NCBI GenBank assembly: GCA_918797485.1
Contig: CAKKNE010000005.1
Coordinates: 868,001 to 932,000 of the forward strand
Source: Pelagomonas calceolata
Lineage: Eukaryota; Sar; Pelagophyceae; Pelagomonadales; Pelagomonadaceae
DNA: 64,000 nucleotides
Direction: 5' to 3'
Each line of letters opens with the position of its first letter. Within the stretch, counting starts at the first letter, position 1. Position numbers and translations under genes: made by a program. Positions 18,056 to 26,515 of this stretch are shown here, one piece after another. The notes beneath the pieces were generated by a model that saw nothing but the letters and a program-made list of their open reading frames with translations, was not told where the DNA came from and did no database searches.

Positions 18056-19626
18056 CCAATCGCGTAGCTCGGCGCGCGAGAGGCCAATCTCCCGCGCAAG
18101 GAAGTCTCGAGCTTCGGCTCCATGTTGTCCTCGGCGCTGTAATTAAACAGGGCCGGAAGCGTCACAACAATCTTCCTCAGTCCCGCGTCGTCCAGACCGA
18201 GGCGCTTCTGCAGCCAATCGAGCTTCGGCTCAATGTTGTCCTCGACGCTTAGAGACAACAGGGGCGGAAGCGTCAGAACCATCTTCCTCAGCTGCATGTC
18301 GTCCAGGTCGAGGCGCGTCTGCAACCACTCGAGTTTCGGTGCCATGTTGTCCTCGACACTACAGCTCAGCAGTGACGGGCGCCCCAGAACCACCTTCTGT
18401 AGCTGCGCCGCGTCTAGGTCAAGACGTGTCTGCAACCACTTGAGCGTCGGCTCCATGTTGTCCTCGATGCTGTAGCCCATCAGTGGCGGGCACGCCACAA
18501 CCATCTTCCTCAGCTCCGCCTCGTCCAGGTCAAGACGCGTCTGTAGCCACTCGAGCGTCGGCGCCACGTTGTCCTCGACGCTTAAGGCCAGCAGTGGTGG
18601 AAGCCTCAGAACCATTTTCCTCAGCCCCACCTCGTCCAGACCGAGGCGCGTCTGTAGCCAATCGAGCGTCGGCGCCACGTTGTCCTCGACGCTGTAGCCT
18701 AGCAGTTGCGGAAGCCTCAGAACCATCTTCCTCAGTCCCGCGTTGTTCAGACCGAGGCGTCGCTGCAGCCAGTCGCAATTCGACTCCATGCTCTCGACGC
18801 TTCGTCGCAGCAGATGCGGATGCTTCACAACTATCTTCTTTAACTGCGCCGCGTCCAGCTCGAGGCGCGACTGCAGCCAAGCAAGTTTCGGCTCCACGGT
18901 CGCTCTGGCACCCGCGGGTCGACGCCGCTCCACTCTATCCACCTCCGCATCGGTCAGCGAGAGCCGCGTCCGCAGCAGGTCGCGCACGTCCGCGGCATTT
19001 TCTGCGGCCTGTGCAGCGCTGGTCCCGAACGCTCGTCGCGGCGCCGCGAAAGGTCGCGCGCGCGCCGCCGCCGTGAGGACAACGCAGCGCTCGAGCGCCC
19101 CGTCCGCCGCGGTCCAGCCCGCCGGCGCGACGAGAAGCTCCGCGTCGGCGGCGACGCGGCGCAGGCGCGGCAGTGCAAATAAACGCGGCGGCAGCGCCTC
19201 GAGCGCCGTCTCGGTCACGTCGAGCGTCTCCAAGCTTTCCAGCGCCGCGAGGTCGTCGGGCAGCGCGCGCAGCAGCTCGTTGCGCGACAGGTCGAGCTCC
19301 CGGAGCAACGGTAGCCTTAGTACCGCGTCCGGCACGGCCCGCAGCCCCGCGCCGCGGAGCGACAGCGTCTCGAGCTTCGGGAAGCTCCGCCGCTCGAGGA
19401 ACGCGGCGATCCTGCAGCCGCACGGCTCGCCGACGTGCTCGCACATCATGTTGTGGCAGGTCAATGCTTTGGCTTGCGAGAGGTCCAGGTTTACGGCGTC
19501 GGTGGCGAGCGGAGACGTGGCCAAGCGCCGCCAACTTTGTGGCGCGGCCGCCGCGGCCCGGGCCGCCGCGGTGCCGTTTCGCGCGGAGGTGCGCGCGAGG
19601 TTTCGGAGGAGCAGCGTCGCGCGCAT
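18049..19626 (-). CDS. LRR plus mTERF-repeat protein with mitochondrial presequence
   Basis: 525 aa. The N-terminus (MRATLLLRNLARTSARNGTA) is Arg-rich and free of acidic residues, like a mitochondrial targeting peptide. A short LRR block follows (LETLSLRGAGLRAVPDAVL, LRELDLSRNELLRALPDDL). Next comes a linker shared with the downstream copy (RDLLRTRLSLTDAEVDRVE) and about eight nearly identical 37-residue mTERF repeats. The frame breaks near 18105: compared with the equivalent site of the downstream copy there are two extra bases after AAGCTCG, which leads to an early TGA. The tail shared by both copies continues in the next frame. Confidence 0.7.
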   Translation of the reverse strand: MRATLLLRNLARTSARNGTAAARAAAAAPQSWRRLATSPLATDAVNLDLSQAKALTCHNMMCEHVGEPCGCRIAAFLERRSFPKLETLSLRGAGLRAVPDAVLRLPLLRELDLSRNELLRALPDDLAALESLETLDVTETALEALPPRLFALPRLRRVAADAELLVAPAGWTAADGALERCVVLTAAARARPFAAPRRAFGTSAAQAAENAADVRDLLRTRLSLTDAEVDRVERRRPAGARATVEPKLAWLQSRLELDAAQLKKIVVKHPHLLRRSVESMESNCDWLQRRLGLNNAGLRKMVLRLPQLLGYSVEDNVAPTLDWLQTRLGLDEVGLRKMVLRLPPLLALSVEDNVAPTLEWLQTRLDLDEAELRKMVVACPPLMGYSIEDNMEPTLKWLQTRLDLDAAQLQKVVLGRPSLLSCSVEDNMAPKLEWLQTRLDLDDMQLRKMVLTLPPLLSLSVEDNIEPKLDWLQKRLGLDDAGLRKIVVTLPALFNYSAEDNMEPKLETSLRGRLASRAPSYAIGW

Positions 19627-19832
19627 TGTTTAGTGCGTTCGATCGCGTATTTTGTCTCGCGCGCGCTGGATCTGCTGCGGGAGGCGACTGCAGATCTGAC
19701 AGCCAGAGGCCTTCCAGCGGCGCAGCGATGGCGCACGCGTCACGACCTCAAACAGTGATCTACTACGCAAGTTCTTGGCGTTCCAGTTAGCACGTTTACG
19801 CCCATGAGTGCGCTGTGCGCAAAAGCTGACTT

Positions 19833-19856
19833 GCTAGTGCCTTACATGCCGCTAGC
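19833..19856. promoter_or_regulatory. GCTAG palindromic upstream element, copy 3
   Basis: Midway between divergent genes: 207 bp from the mTERF start and 205 bp from the EF-hand gene start. Confidence 0.6.
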
Positions 19857-20060
19857 TCGATCTGTTAAAAACCCAAAAGCCGGCGTTCTGGACGCGCGAG
19901 ACGCATACAGGTCCTGAGACGTGTTTTACCAGCTGCGCTGCGACAAACCGCCAGCAACCCGCCAGAACGCGTAACCCGGCACCACAAACACTGGCAGCAG
20001 TGCGTTGTGGGTCGCACGACTCCTGCGCAGCGGTCGACGCGTCGCACGAAGGAGTGAGCG

Positions 20061-20846
20061 ATGCCCTCCTTCGAGCTGCCCATGCGCGGCTCGCGCAACG
20101 AACCACCGCCGAAGCCGTCGCTCCTCGCGCGCGCGCGGGCGTCGCTGTCCCGGTCCAAAGCCGAGCCGGATAGACCGAGGCCGCGCCGGAGCATCCTGAT
20201 CGGCGGCGCGCCGAAGACGCCGTCGGCGCGGGGCCTGATCAACCCGAATTATACGAGACGAGCAGTGTGCCAGTGTAAATGTCTCAGAAGGTTGCTGGTC
20301 GGCGCCGGGCTGGCCCAGCCGTCGAAGGAGGACGACGCCGAATTACTAAGTGAAATCGACGTCACGACGGAGGAGGGCCTGGAGCGGTTCTTAGAACGGT
20401 TTGAATTACCAGACTGCCACAACCCGCGCGACCTGACTGGAGACGACCGGCAACGACTACTACGCTTATTTGATTTTTTCGACCTGGACAAGGAGCGCCA
20501 CATTTCCAAAAGGGAGTTAAGGATAGGCCTGTCGGCGCTGGGCCAGCCGCCGACCGACAGTGACGCGAAGCGCATGATCGCCCAATTGGATTTATCTAGA
20601 GGTCGGAGCGGCGACGGCCAAGTGGACTTCGAGGAGTTTTGCTTGGGGTTATTGCACCGGCGCTGCGACTTGTATCTTGCGCTCTACGAGCCCGATAAAA
20701 AGAAGTGTAGGGGCACGCCCGTGACCGCGTCGGACCTCGACAAAATTCAATCCAAAGACAAAGGTGGATCCGCTGCGGACTCGCGGAAGCGGCTCTCGGC
20801 GGTCATTTCCGCGTACACGGGCCGGCCGGACAGCGCGTTCGTCTGA
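20061..20846 (+). CDS. EF-hand calcium-binding protein
   Basis: 261 aa. The N-terminal third is basic and probably disordered. A calmodulin-like EF-hand pair sits at about residues 130-200. The first loop is DLDKERHISKRE, with acidic residues at positions 1, 3 and 12 but Arg in place of the usual Gly. The second is extended and degenerate (DLSRGRSGDGQVDFEEF). So calcium binding is likely at the first site and uncertain at the second. No membrane segment or enzyme domain; probably a small sensor or adaptor. Confidence 0.75.
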   Translation: MPSFELPMRGSRNEPPPKPSLLARARASLSRSKAEPDRPRPRRSILIGGAPKTPSARGLINPNYTRRAVCQCKCLRRLLVGAGLAQPSKEDDAELLSEIDVTTEEGLERFLERFELPDCHNPRDLTGDDRQRLLRLFDFFDLDKERHISKRELRIGLSALGQPPTDSDAKRMIAQLDLSRGRSGDGQVDFEEFCLGLLHRRCDLYLALYEPDKKKCRGTPVTASDLDKIQSKDKGGSAADSRKRLSAVISAYTGRPDSAFV

Positions 20847-20936
20847 CTGTCTTCTCGTTCTTGTTATTATTCGCCTCCGCTAAGTATGGGCTCTGTGTAT
20901 CTTCTAAACGCGCCATGCCCTCTCGTAGTAGTCGAT

Positions 20937-21040
20937 GTTACGGTGCTAGGACTAGTGGGCGGAGCCCCTGGGGGGGAGACACCGCGCGTCGCCGATTCAT
21001 CGGCGGCGGGCGCGGGCCGCTTCTTTCATAACAGCGTACC
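20937..21040 (-). repeat. MITE-like dispersed repeat, copy C (104 bp)
   Basis: Nearly identical, in opposite orientation, to the copy at 53828 apart from a 10-bp difference next to the C-run. The ends form an imperfect inverted repeat (GTTACGGTGCTA against GGTACGCTGTTA) and the middle holds a hairpin CGCCGAT-GA-ATCGGCG. Confidence 0.65.
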
Positions 21041-21057
21041 TCTCGTAGTCTTCCCAC

Positions 21058-21080
21058 GCTAGCGGCTGTGAGACACTAGC
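21058..21080. promoter_or_regulatory. GCTAG palindromic upstream element, copy 4
   Basis: GCTAGCGGCTG, then GAGACACTAGC; 179 bp upstream of the 21259 start. Confidence 0.6.
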
Positions 21081-21258
21081 AAGATGAGCACACGGCGGTG
21101 CCACACGCTACGAGCGGCGACGCGTCGACTGCGAGGCTGCCCATCGCACGCCATCGACGCGATAAATTAGCTAGCTGCAGCAAGGCCGTGCACCGGCAGT
21201 GGCGGCACCAAAAGACACGATTGACATGAGCATCTCATGAGCAGGCTGTCATAGCACC

Positions 21259-22113
21259 ATGCGGCGCCTGCTGTGGTGCCTGCTCGGGTGGGCGGCCGCG
21301 CGCGCCGACACGAACACCACGCGCCAGCGCCTCAGCGTCCTGCCGAAGGCCTGGCTCTTCGGCTCGGCCGACGACCGCCTGAGGAAGAAGCGTGTCGCGC
21401 TGCTCATGGCGGGCAATGTGAGGACGCACGACAGCTGCGCGCCGTCCATACGAAAACACCTGCTCGAGCACAAGTACAACGACCGCTGGCGCTTCGAGGT
21501 CGTGGCGCTCGCGTACAAGGAGCGCTTCGGCAAGGCCATCCACAAGGACGCCGTCTCCAAGACCTGGACGCAGGGCAAGGACGTGACCGACCTAGATATC
21601 CGGAAACATTATATGACGTGGCCCTGCCACGTCAAAATTGTGGACGAAGAGGCCGTCAAGAAGTCCATCAAGAAGCCGCCGACGTCGCCGCACTTCGCGC
21701 GGTTCACGTACATGTTCCGCATGCTCCGGGACACGTACGTGTTCATGGACTCGCTAGGAACCTTCGACGGCGTCGTGCGGTTCCGGTTCGACTTGAAATT
21801 ACTCGCGCCGTTCAAGCTACACAACTTTGAATGTGATAAGTGTGTTGTGGTTCCTGGTCGCATGCAGCCGGGCCCGGCGGCGATGCACCTCGGGACGAAC
21901 TGTGGCGGCGGCAGGCTCTGGGTCCAGGACCACGTCGCATATGGTGGTAGGAACGCGATGCGCGCCTACTTCGTGGACACTTACGAGAAGTATGATCGGG
22001 GGGGCCGGCCGCCGCGCCAGAAGCAGGTCGAGGCGCATTTAGCGTCTGTCCTGAAGGAGAAGGGCGTCGCCGTCAAATGCGACACGTCGATCAAGTACAC
22101 GATCGTTCGGTAA
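21259..22113 (+). CDS. Secretory-pathway glycosyltransferase-like protein
   Basis: 284 aa with a cleavable-looking signal peptide (MRRLLWCLLGWAAARA). RVALLMAGNVRTHDSC begins an alpha/beta domain, and ARFTYMFRMLRDTYVF then GVVRFRFDLKLLAPF resemble the nucleotide-sugar region of uncharacterised algal glycosyltransferases, where an R-x-R-x-D-type motif follows a Tyr-rich helix. The assignment is tentative because no DXD motif is clear. It probably acts in the ER or Golgi lumen. The stop is 12 bp from that of the convergent MYND gene. Confidence 0.55.
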   Translation: MRRLLWCLLGWAAARADTNTTRQRLSVLPKAWLFGSADDRLRKKRVALLMAGNVRTHDSCAPSIRKHLLEHKYNDRWRFEVVALAYKERFGKAIHKDAVSKTWTQGKDVTDLDIRKHYMTWPCHVKIVDEEAVKKSIKKPPTSPHFARFTYMFRMLRDTYVFMDSLGTFDGVVRFRFDLKLLAPFKLHNFECDKCVVVPGRMQPGPAAMHLGTNCGGGRLWVQDHVAYGGRNAMRAYFVDTYEKYDRGGRPPRQKQVEAHLASVLKEKGVAVKCDTSIKYTIVR

Positions 22114-22125
22114 ATTTGTTGTGTC

Positions 22126-23997
22126 TTACTTCTTGCGGCGACCCTTCTTGCCCTTCTTCCTACCACCGGAAGGCTTCGCGGGCGCGGGACGCCGGGCTTC
22201 CTCGTCGGTGTCGTCCGAATCGTCCGGCCGCGTCCCCTCGAGGACGTGTCGCTCGACGCGGGCCCGGGCCTCGGCGATGACTCGGCGCGCCATCTCCGCG
22301 TCTCCGCCGCAATTCGCCGTCCAGCGCTCGAGGTCGTACGACGCGTCGGAGTCCTCACGGTCGCGAGAGGCCCAGCCGAGCAGCTCGAGGCGGCTCGTCA
22401 AGACCTTCTCGAAGATAAATGCCGCCGAGCCCTCCTCGGTGTCGTAGGATCCCTTCGACCGCGCGAACGCCTCGGTCTCCGCCGAGTAGCGCGGCGGAGG
22501 CATGCGCGCGCCGGCCGCGGCGAGCGCGCCGCGGACCTGCGGGTCAGTCTCCGACTCGCGCGAGAGCTGGTCGCCGATTTGGGCCTCGTCTACGCCGCTC
22601 ATGACGGCCTGGACGTCCGCGGCCGAGACCGAGCCCGTCACCGGCGCGTTTTTGCACGCCTCCGGGTCGACGCCGTACTCGCCCCGCAGCTGCTTGCGGA
22701 GCTGCCGCTGCATCGCCGGCTCCTTGACAAAGCCACGAAGCTGATCGTACATCATCCACAGCGACCGGCGACAACCACCCGCCGCCTTGAGGCGTAGCAT
22801 TTTGAAGAACACGGCGCCCATGGGGTTGGCGAAGTCGATGGCCACGTACTTTTCCGCGTCGACGTCCAGCATGTAGTCGCCGCCGTTTTCGCGCAGCAAC
22901 TTGTCCTGTTTCGCGAGGAGGGGGCTCGGCCCGGTGCGCGCCTTGGCGGTGGCCGCCGCGGCCGCCGCGCCGCCGCCGGCCGTCGGGCGGCAGAGCTGCT
23001 TGTGGCCCTGCTTCCAATGGCGGGTCTGGCACTCGCGCGAGCAATACGACACCAAGCCGCAACGGTTGCACTTGAAGGGCGCTGCGTTGGAGCAGTTCGG
23101 CCCGTCGCAGATCCGCCGCCGCGCCGCTTTGTTCCGGGCTTTGAACTCCGAGGCCTCCTGCTGGAACCTCGCAGCCCTTCCCAGAAATCCTTCCGACGGC
23201 GCGACCAAAATATCGTGGAGCGCGTTGTAAGTGTGTGCATCGAGCTGAGGGCGCGCTTGTTCGAGCGCTTCCACAAAGAAATCACGATGTCGCGCTGGGC
23301 ATAATGTCAGTGCCTCTGAAGGCAGGTCGAGATGGTTGCCAACGTCAAGGCCGAGCAGCATGAGTTCGGCTATCGCTTGCGGCGGAAACGCGTCGGGTCG
23401 CCCCGCGCGCGCGTCGAAGTGCCGCAGGCACGCGACGACGTCGTCCCAGAGCGCCTCATAGCCGCCGGCGCCCAGGAAGTCCTCGTATGCGGCACGCGGC
23501 TTCTTCAGGAGATCGCCAACCATGCGCAGCAAGCCCACGCAGGAGATGATCAACGCCGCGCGCCGGTCCTGCGGCGCGCGCAGCGCGTCGCGGCACCAGC
23601 GGAGGAGCCGCCCGTTCGTCGCGATCCGTTTGCACGGCAGGTGCAGCGGGAAATTCTCGGCACCCAGTCCGCCCGCCTCGCAGCGCGCGCCGCGCGTGAG
23701 CATCGCGTACTCCAGGGCGTACAGCAGCACCGCGCGACCGTCATTGGCCGTCGAGGGGCCGTCGAGGACGTCGTCGAAGATCCGCGCCGGGTTTTGGAGA
23801 AGTTCGACGTAGAAGGACTTGAGCGCGTCGAGATCCTCGTTTGAAGCCTCACGCGGTGGGGGCACGCGGTACGGCAGCCAGGCGGAATAACTCGCAGTCA
23901 AATCGAGTGCCCGGCGCTCGTCTGCGATGCGGCAGTGCGCGTACAGATCGGCAGCCGTCAGCTCGTGGAGCCAGGGCTTTGCTTCTTCGGCAGCCAT
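22126..23997 (-). CDS. MYND zinc-finger protein
   Basis: About 623 aa from the ATG at 23997 (MAAEEAKPWLHEL); an upstream ATG at 24027 would add ten residues. Near the middle is a complete MYND finger with the C-x4-C, C-x2-C, C-x3-C, H-x3-C ligand pattern (CDGPNCSNAAPFKC, NRCGLVSYCSREC, HWKQGHKQLC). MYND fingers mediate protein-protein contacts. The surrounding helix-rich region (DFFVEALEQARPQLDAHTYN) has no SET methyltransferase signature, so this is an adaptor-like protein and not a SMYD enzyme. The C-terminus is a lysine-rich, nuclear-localisation-like tail (GGRKKGKKGRRKK). Confidence 0.75.
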   Translation of the reverse strand: MAAEEAKPWLHELTAADLYAHCRIADERRALDLTASYSAWLPYRVPPPREASNEDLDALKSFYVELLQNPARIFDDVLDGPSTANDGRAVLLYALEYAMLTRGARCEAGGLGAENFPLHLPCKRIATNGRLLRWCRDALRAPQDRRAALIISCVGLLRMVGDLLKKPRAAYEDFLGAGGYEALWDDVVACLRHFDARAGRPDAFPPQAIAELMLLGLDVGNHLDLPSEALTLCPARHRDFFVEALEQARPQLDAHTYNALHDILVAPSEGFLGRAARFQQEASEFKARNKAARRRICDGPNCSNAAPFKCNRCGLVSYCSRECQTRHWKQGHKQLCRPTAGGGAAAAAATAKARTGPSPLLAKQDKLLRENGGDYMLDVDAEKYVAIDFANPMGAVFFKMLRLKAAGGCRRSLWMMYDQLRGFVKEPAMQRQLRKQLRGEYGVDPEACKNAPVTGSVSAADVQAVMSGVDEAQIGDQLSRESETDPQVRGALAAAGARMPPPRYSAETEAFARSKGSYDTEEGSAAFIFEKVLTSRLELLGWASRDREDSDASYDLERWTANCGGDAEMARRVIAEARARVERHVLEGTRPDDSDDTDEEARRPAPAKPSGGRKKGKKGRRKK

Positions 23998-24160
23998 TGT
24001 CGAATGCCAAGGATGCTGCCCAGTCAAAAGTTAGGATGCTGGCAGTCGGCCAGGCCGGACGATCTCCGAACCCGCACCGATGGGTTAAGTGCCGAGGAAC
24101 GGTCCCTGGGTCAGGCTTCCGCACGAGAGGGGTCGTTCCGGACCAACTTGACGGATCCCT

Positions 24161-24183
24161 GCTAGTGTCTTACAGCCGCTAGC
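24161..24183. promoter_or_regulatory. GCTAG palindromic upstream element, copy 5
   Basis: Between the divergent MYND and Sec61 gamma genes, 164 bp and 188 bp from their starts. Confidence 0.6.
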
Positions 24184-24370
24184 TAGCTTGCGCCGCGTGT
24201 GAGTTGAGCCAGCTGTGTGTACGCTGCTCGTCCCTAGCGCTGCGTAGCAGACCAGAAGAGCTGTATATCGATACACTGTACGCCTCGAAGCCGTAACTCC
24301 GCTGGTTGTGCAGTTGCCGCAGCGACCCAGATAGCGACAGCGACCGCAGCGACCAGATCCCGCAGCGAAT

Positions 24371-24822
24371 ATGTCGGACGTCAACGCTGTAATCGTACAG
24401 CCCTTCAAGCAGTTCGTCAAGGTACGTCTTGCTGCGTCGAAAACGAGTCATTGCCGGGACGCGCCCGCCGCGCCGCGCCTGCTCCGCCACACTACTGCGC
24501 CGCTGCCGCCGTCGCGAGGCGCATTAACGCAACACACACGCCGCGCCGTCGCCGCGACAGACGCGCCCGCCGCGTTGCGCCCGCTCCGCCACCACACTAC
24601 TGCGCAACACACACGCCGCCGCCGCGCCGTCGCCGTCGCCGCGACGCAGACACATCCCACACGCAGGACTCGATCCACCTCGTGAAGAAATGTACCAAAC
24701 CCGATAGGAAAGAGTTCGCGCGGATCGCGTCGGCGACGATGATCGGCTTCCTGATCATGGGCTTCGTCGGCTTCTTCGTCAAGCTCGTGCACATCCCGAT
24801 CAACAACATACTCATGACCTAG
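24371..24822 (+). CDS. SEC61G: Sec61 gamma, translocon subunit (two exons)
   Basis: Exon 1 (24371-24421) encodes [24 protein letters not shown] donor and an ACGCAG acceptor remove 24422-24666. Exon 2 (24667-24822) encodes [17 protein letters not shown], then the single membrane helix ([18 protein letters not shown]) and the terminal PINNILMT. The 68-aa product matches the length, tail-anchored topology and conserved KKCxKPDRKEF segment of eukaryotic Sec61 gamma/SecE, part of the ER protein-conducting channel. Neither exon looks like a gene alone. Tail-to-tail with the helicase gene, 11 bp apart. Confidence 0.92.
24422..24666 (+). other. Sec61 gamma intron with short GC-rich repeats
   Basis: 245-bp GT-AG intron (GTACGT ... 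ACGCAG). Inside are repeated CGCCCGCCGCG, CTCCGCCACACTACTGCG and ACACACGCCGC words, arranged as two or three imperfect ~90-bp units. Confidence 0.8.
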
Positions 24823-24833
24823 CGACTAGTGTA

Positions 24834-26267
24834 CTAAGTTACTAGCTCCTCAAACACGACCTGGCCGAGCTGGTTCGCCCACGATTCTAGAGAGGCCACG
24901 GCCTTGGGGTGGATGACGGTGACGACTGTGCCCTCCGCCACCTCCTCCCCTAAGCGTCTTCCGGTCCGGCCCGCGACGTGTAGATACGACGACGCCGAAT
25001 TTGGTAATCCAACAGCGATGACGAGGTCGACGCCGTCGAAGTGCAGCCCGCGCGCGGAGTCCTCGAAGGTGACCAACACAGGACGATTGTCGGACGAGAG
25101 GGCGTCCGTGAACTGTCCCGAGACGTCCGAACGGCCTCCTAAGACATCACCGAGTGCCGCGGGGCCGTCGGGCCGATTCCTCCTACTATTCTTGTCGAGC
25201 TGTAGAGCTTCGTGTAGAGGTGCGGCCTCGACGCCTACCGCATTTAGTTGTCGTACGGCGTCGGCGACCGTGTGCCCCGAGCCGGCACTCAGGAAGATTA
25301 GGGCACTCCGCGGTTTCACTGATGATAAAACCTCATTGATTCTCTTAGCTATAATTTTGAGAGCAGCGTTCTTCTCCACAAAAGCATATTTGTGCCTCAC
25401 GGCAGAAGGCACGACCACAGAACGCGCTGACTCCTGACTGGCGTCCGCCGCCCGGAGCACCTCGACCTCGTTCGAGGACCACCTTCCGTACGGGTCACCT
25501 CTCAAGGCTTTCCTGAGAGCGTCGCGCGTCGCCCGAGACGCTGTCGCGGAGGCGGCCACAACTTGCAATTGAGTATTCGCGTTGCGCTTCACACAAAACT
25601 GGACAACATCAGCCGCGGGCGGTGCAGGGGGAGGCTTCAACCGCTGCTTCTTGCCCTGGGCCTTCGCTCGCTCCTTGGACTGTTTTGATCTCCGATCAGT
25701 TTTTTGTTGTGGTAACAAGGCGTCTACTTCGTCGAGGACGATAGCTGACAACTGCGACGCCTTCTCCGCCAACAAGGAGTAGGTCTCGAAGGCCTGCTTC
25801 GCTTCCTTCGGCGTCGCGATGAGCACTCTCGCTTCTTTGAGGGCTTCTGCTGTGGTCGCGGCGCCGACCACTATTAATTGAACGGCACTCTCACCTACTA
25901 ACGAAGCAGCATCCGCCGCGAGCTGCGTGGCCAGTTCCCGTGTCGGTGCCAGCACCAGTACGGCTGAATCCGTTTCTAGGGCGCGCTGTAAAGTTGGTAC
26001 TAAGAACGCTAACGTCTTGCCGCTGCCGGTCTCGGCCGCCAGCACGGCGGACGCGCCGTCTCGTAAGGGTTGCAGAGCTACTTTTTGTATTGGTGTGGGC
26101 GTCTGGATGTTTCTCTGCTTTAGTGCTTCTTGCAGCGACGGTGCGAGGTCTGGGAGCTCGGCGCTGAAGGGCGCTGCTGCGCTCGGTCGGCAGCTTAGGG
26201 CTCGGCGCGGCGGCGCCTGCAGCGCTCGCGCGGCATGGCAAAGGAGTGCTAGCTTGCAGATGCGCAT
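24834..26267 (-). CDS. DEAD-box RNA helicase, probably organellar
   Basis: 477 aa. After a presequence-like N-terminus (MRICKLALLCHAARALQAPP) come a Q-motif region (TPTPIQKVALQPL), Walker A AAETGSGKT (78-85), APTRELATQ, VLDEVDALLP (DEVD in place of DEAD), ASATASRATR (motif III), and the C-terminal motifs LIFLSAGSG, VTFEDSARGLHFDGVDLVI and HVAGRTGRRLG (motif VI, His-x-x-GRxGR). A basic insertion follows DEVD (KTDRRSKQSKERAKAQGKK). It remodels RNA with ATP. Plastid or mitochondrial location is inferred from the presequence. Confidence 0.85.
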   Translation of the reverse strand: MRICKLALLCHAARALQAPPRRALSCRPSAAAPFSAELPDLAPSLQEALKQRNIQTPTPIQKVALQPLRDGASAVLAAETGSGKTLAFLVPTLQRALETDSAVLVLAPTRELATQLAADAASLVGESAVQLIVVGAATTAEALKEARVLIATPKEAKQAFETYSLLAEKASQLSAIVLDEVDALLPQQKTDRRSKQSKERAKAQGKKQRLKPPPAPPAADVVQFCVKRNANTQLQVVAASATASRATRDALRKALRGDPYGRWSSNEVEVLRAADASQESARSVVVPSAVRHKYAFVEKNAALKIIAKRINEVLSSVKPRSALIFLSAGSGHTVADAVRQLNAVGVEAAPLHEALQLDKNSRRNRPDGPAALGDVLGGRSDVSGQFTDALSSDNRPVLVTFEDSARGLHFDGVDLVIAVGLPNSASSYLHVAGRTGRRLGEEVAEGTVVTVIHPKAVASLESWANQLGQVVFEELVT

Positions 26268-26308
26268 GTTTATCGCGCTGTTGCCCTTCGGTGCGCCGGC
26301 GTCGCTCA

Positions 26309-26334
26309 GCTAGCGTGCTGCAAGACATACTAGG
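26309..26334. promoter_or_regulatory. GCTAG palindromic upstream element, copy 6
   Basis: 42 bp upstream of the helicase start; one of the closest spacings in the window. Confidence 0.6.
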
Positions 26335-26515
26335 AAGCAAATTTTGCGTTCAGTCCTACTCAGCCTCCCTCCGGATTCCACATACGCCGAAGGTATCGCG
26401 CAGACCAGCCACGGCGTCCTCCGAGGCGGGAGCACCCGGCGCGACCACCGCCCCGTTCGACGCCCGGACGAATAAGCTAAGATAATTACAAAACAACAAA
26501 ACGCCGTCGCGCAGA

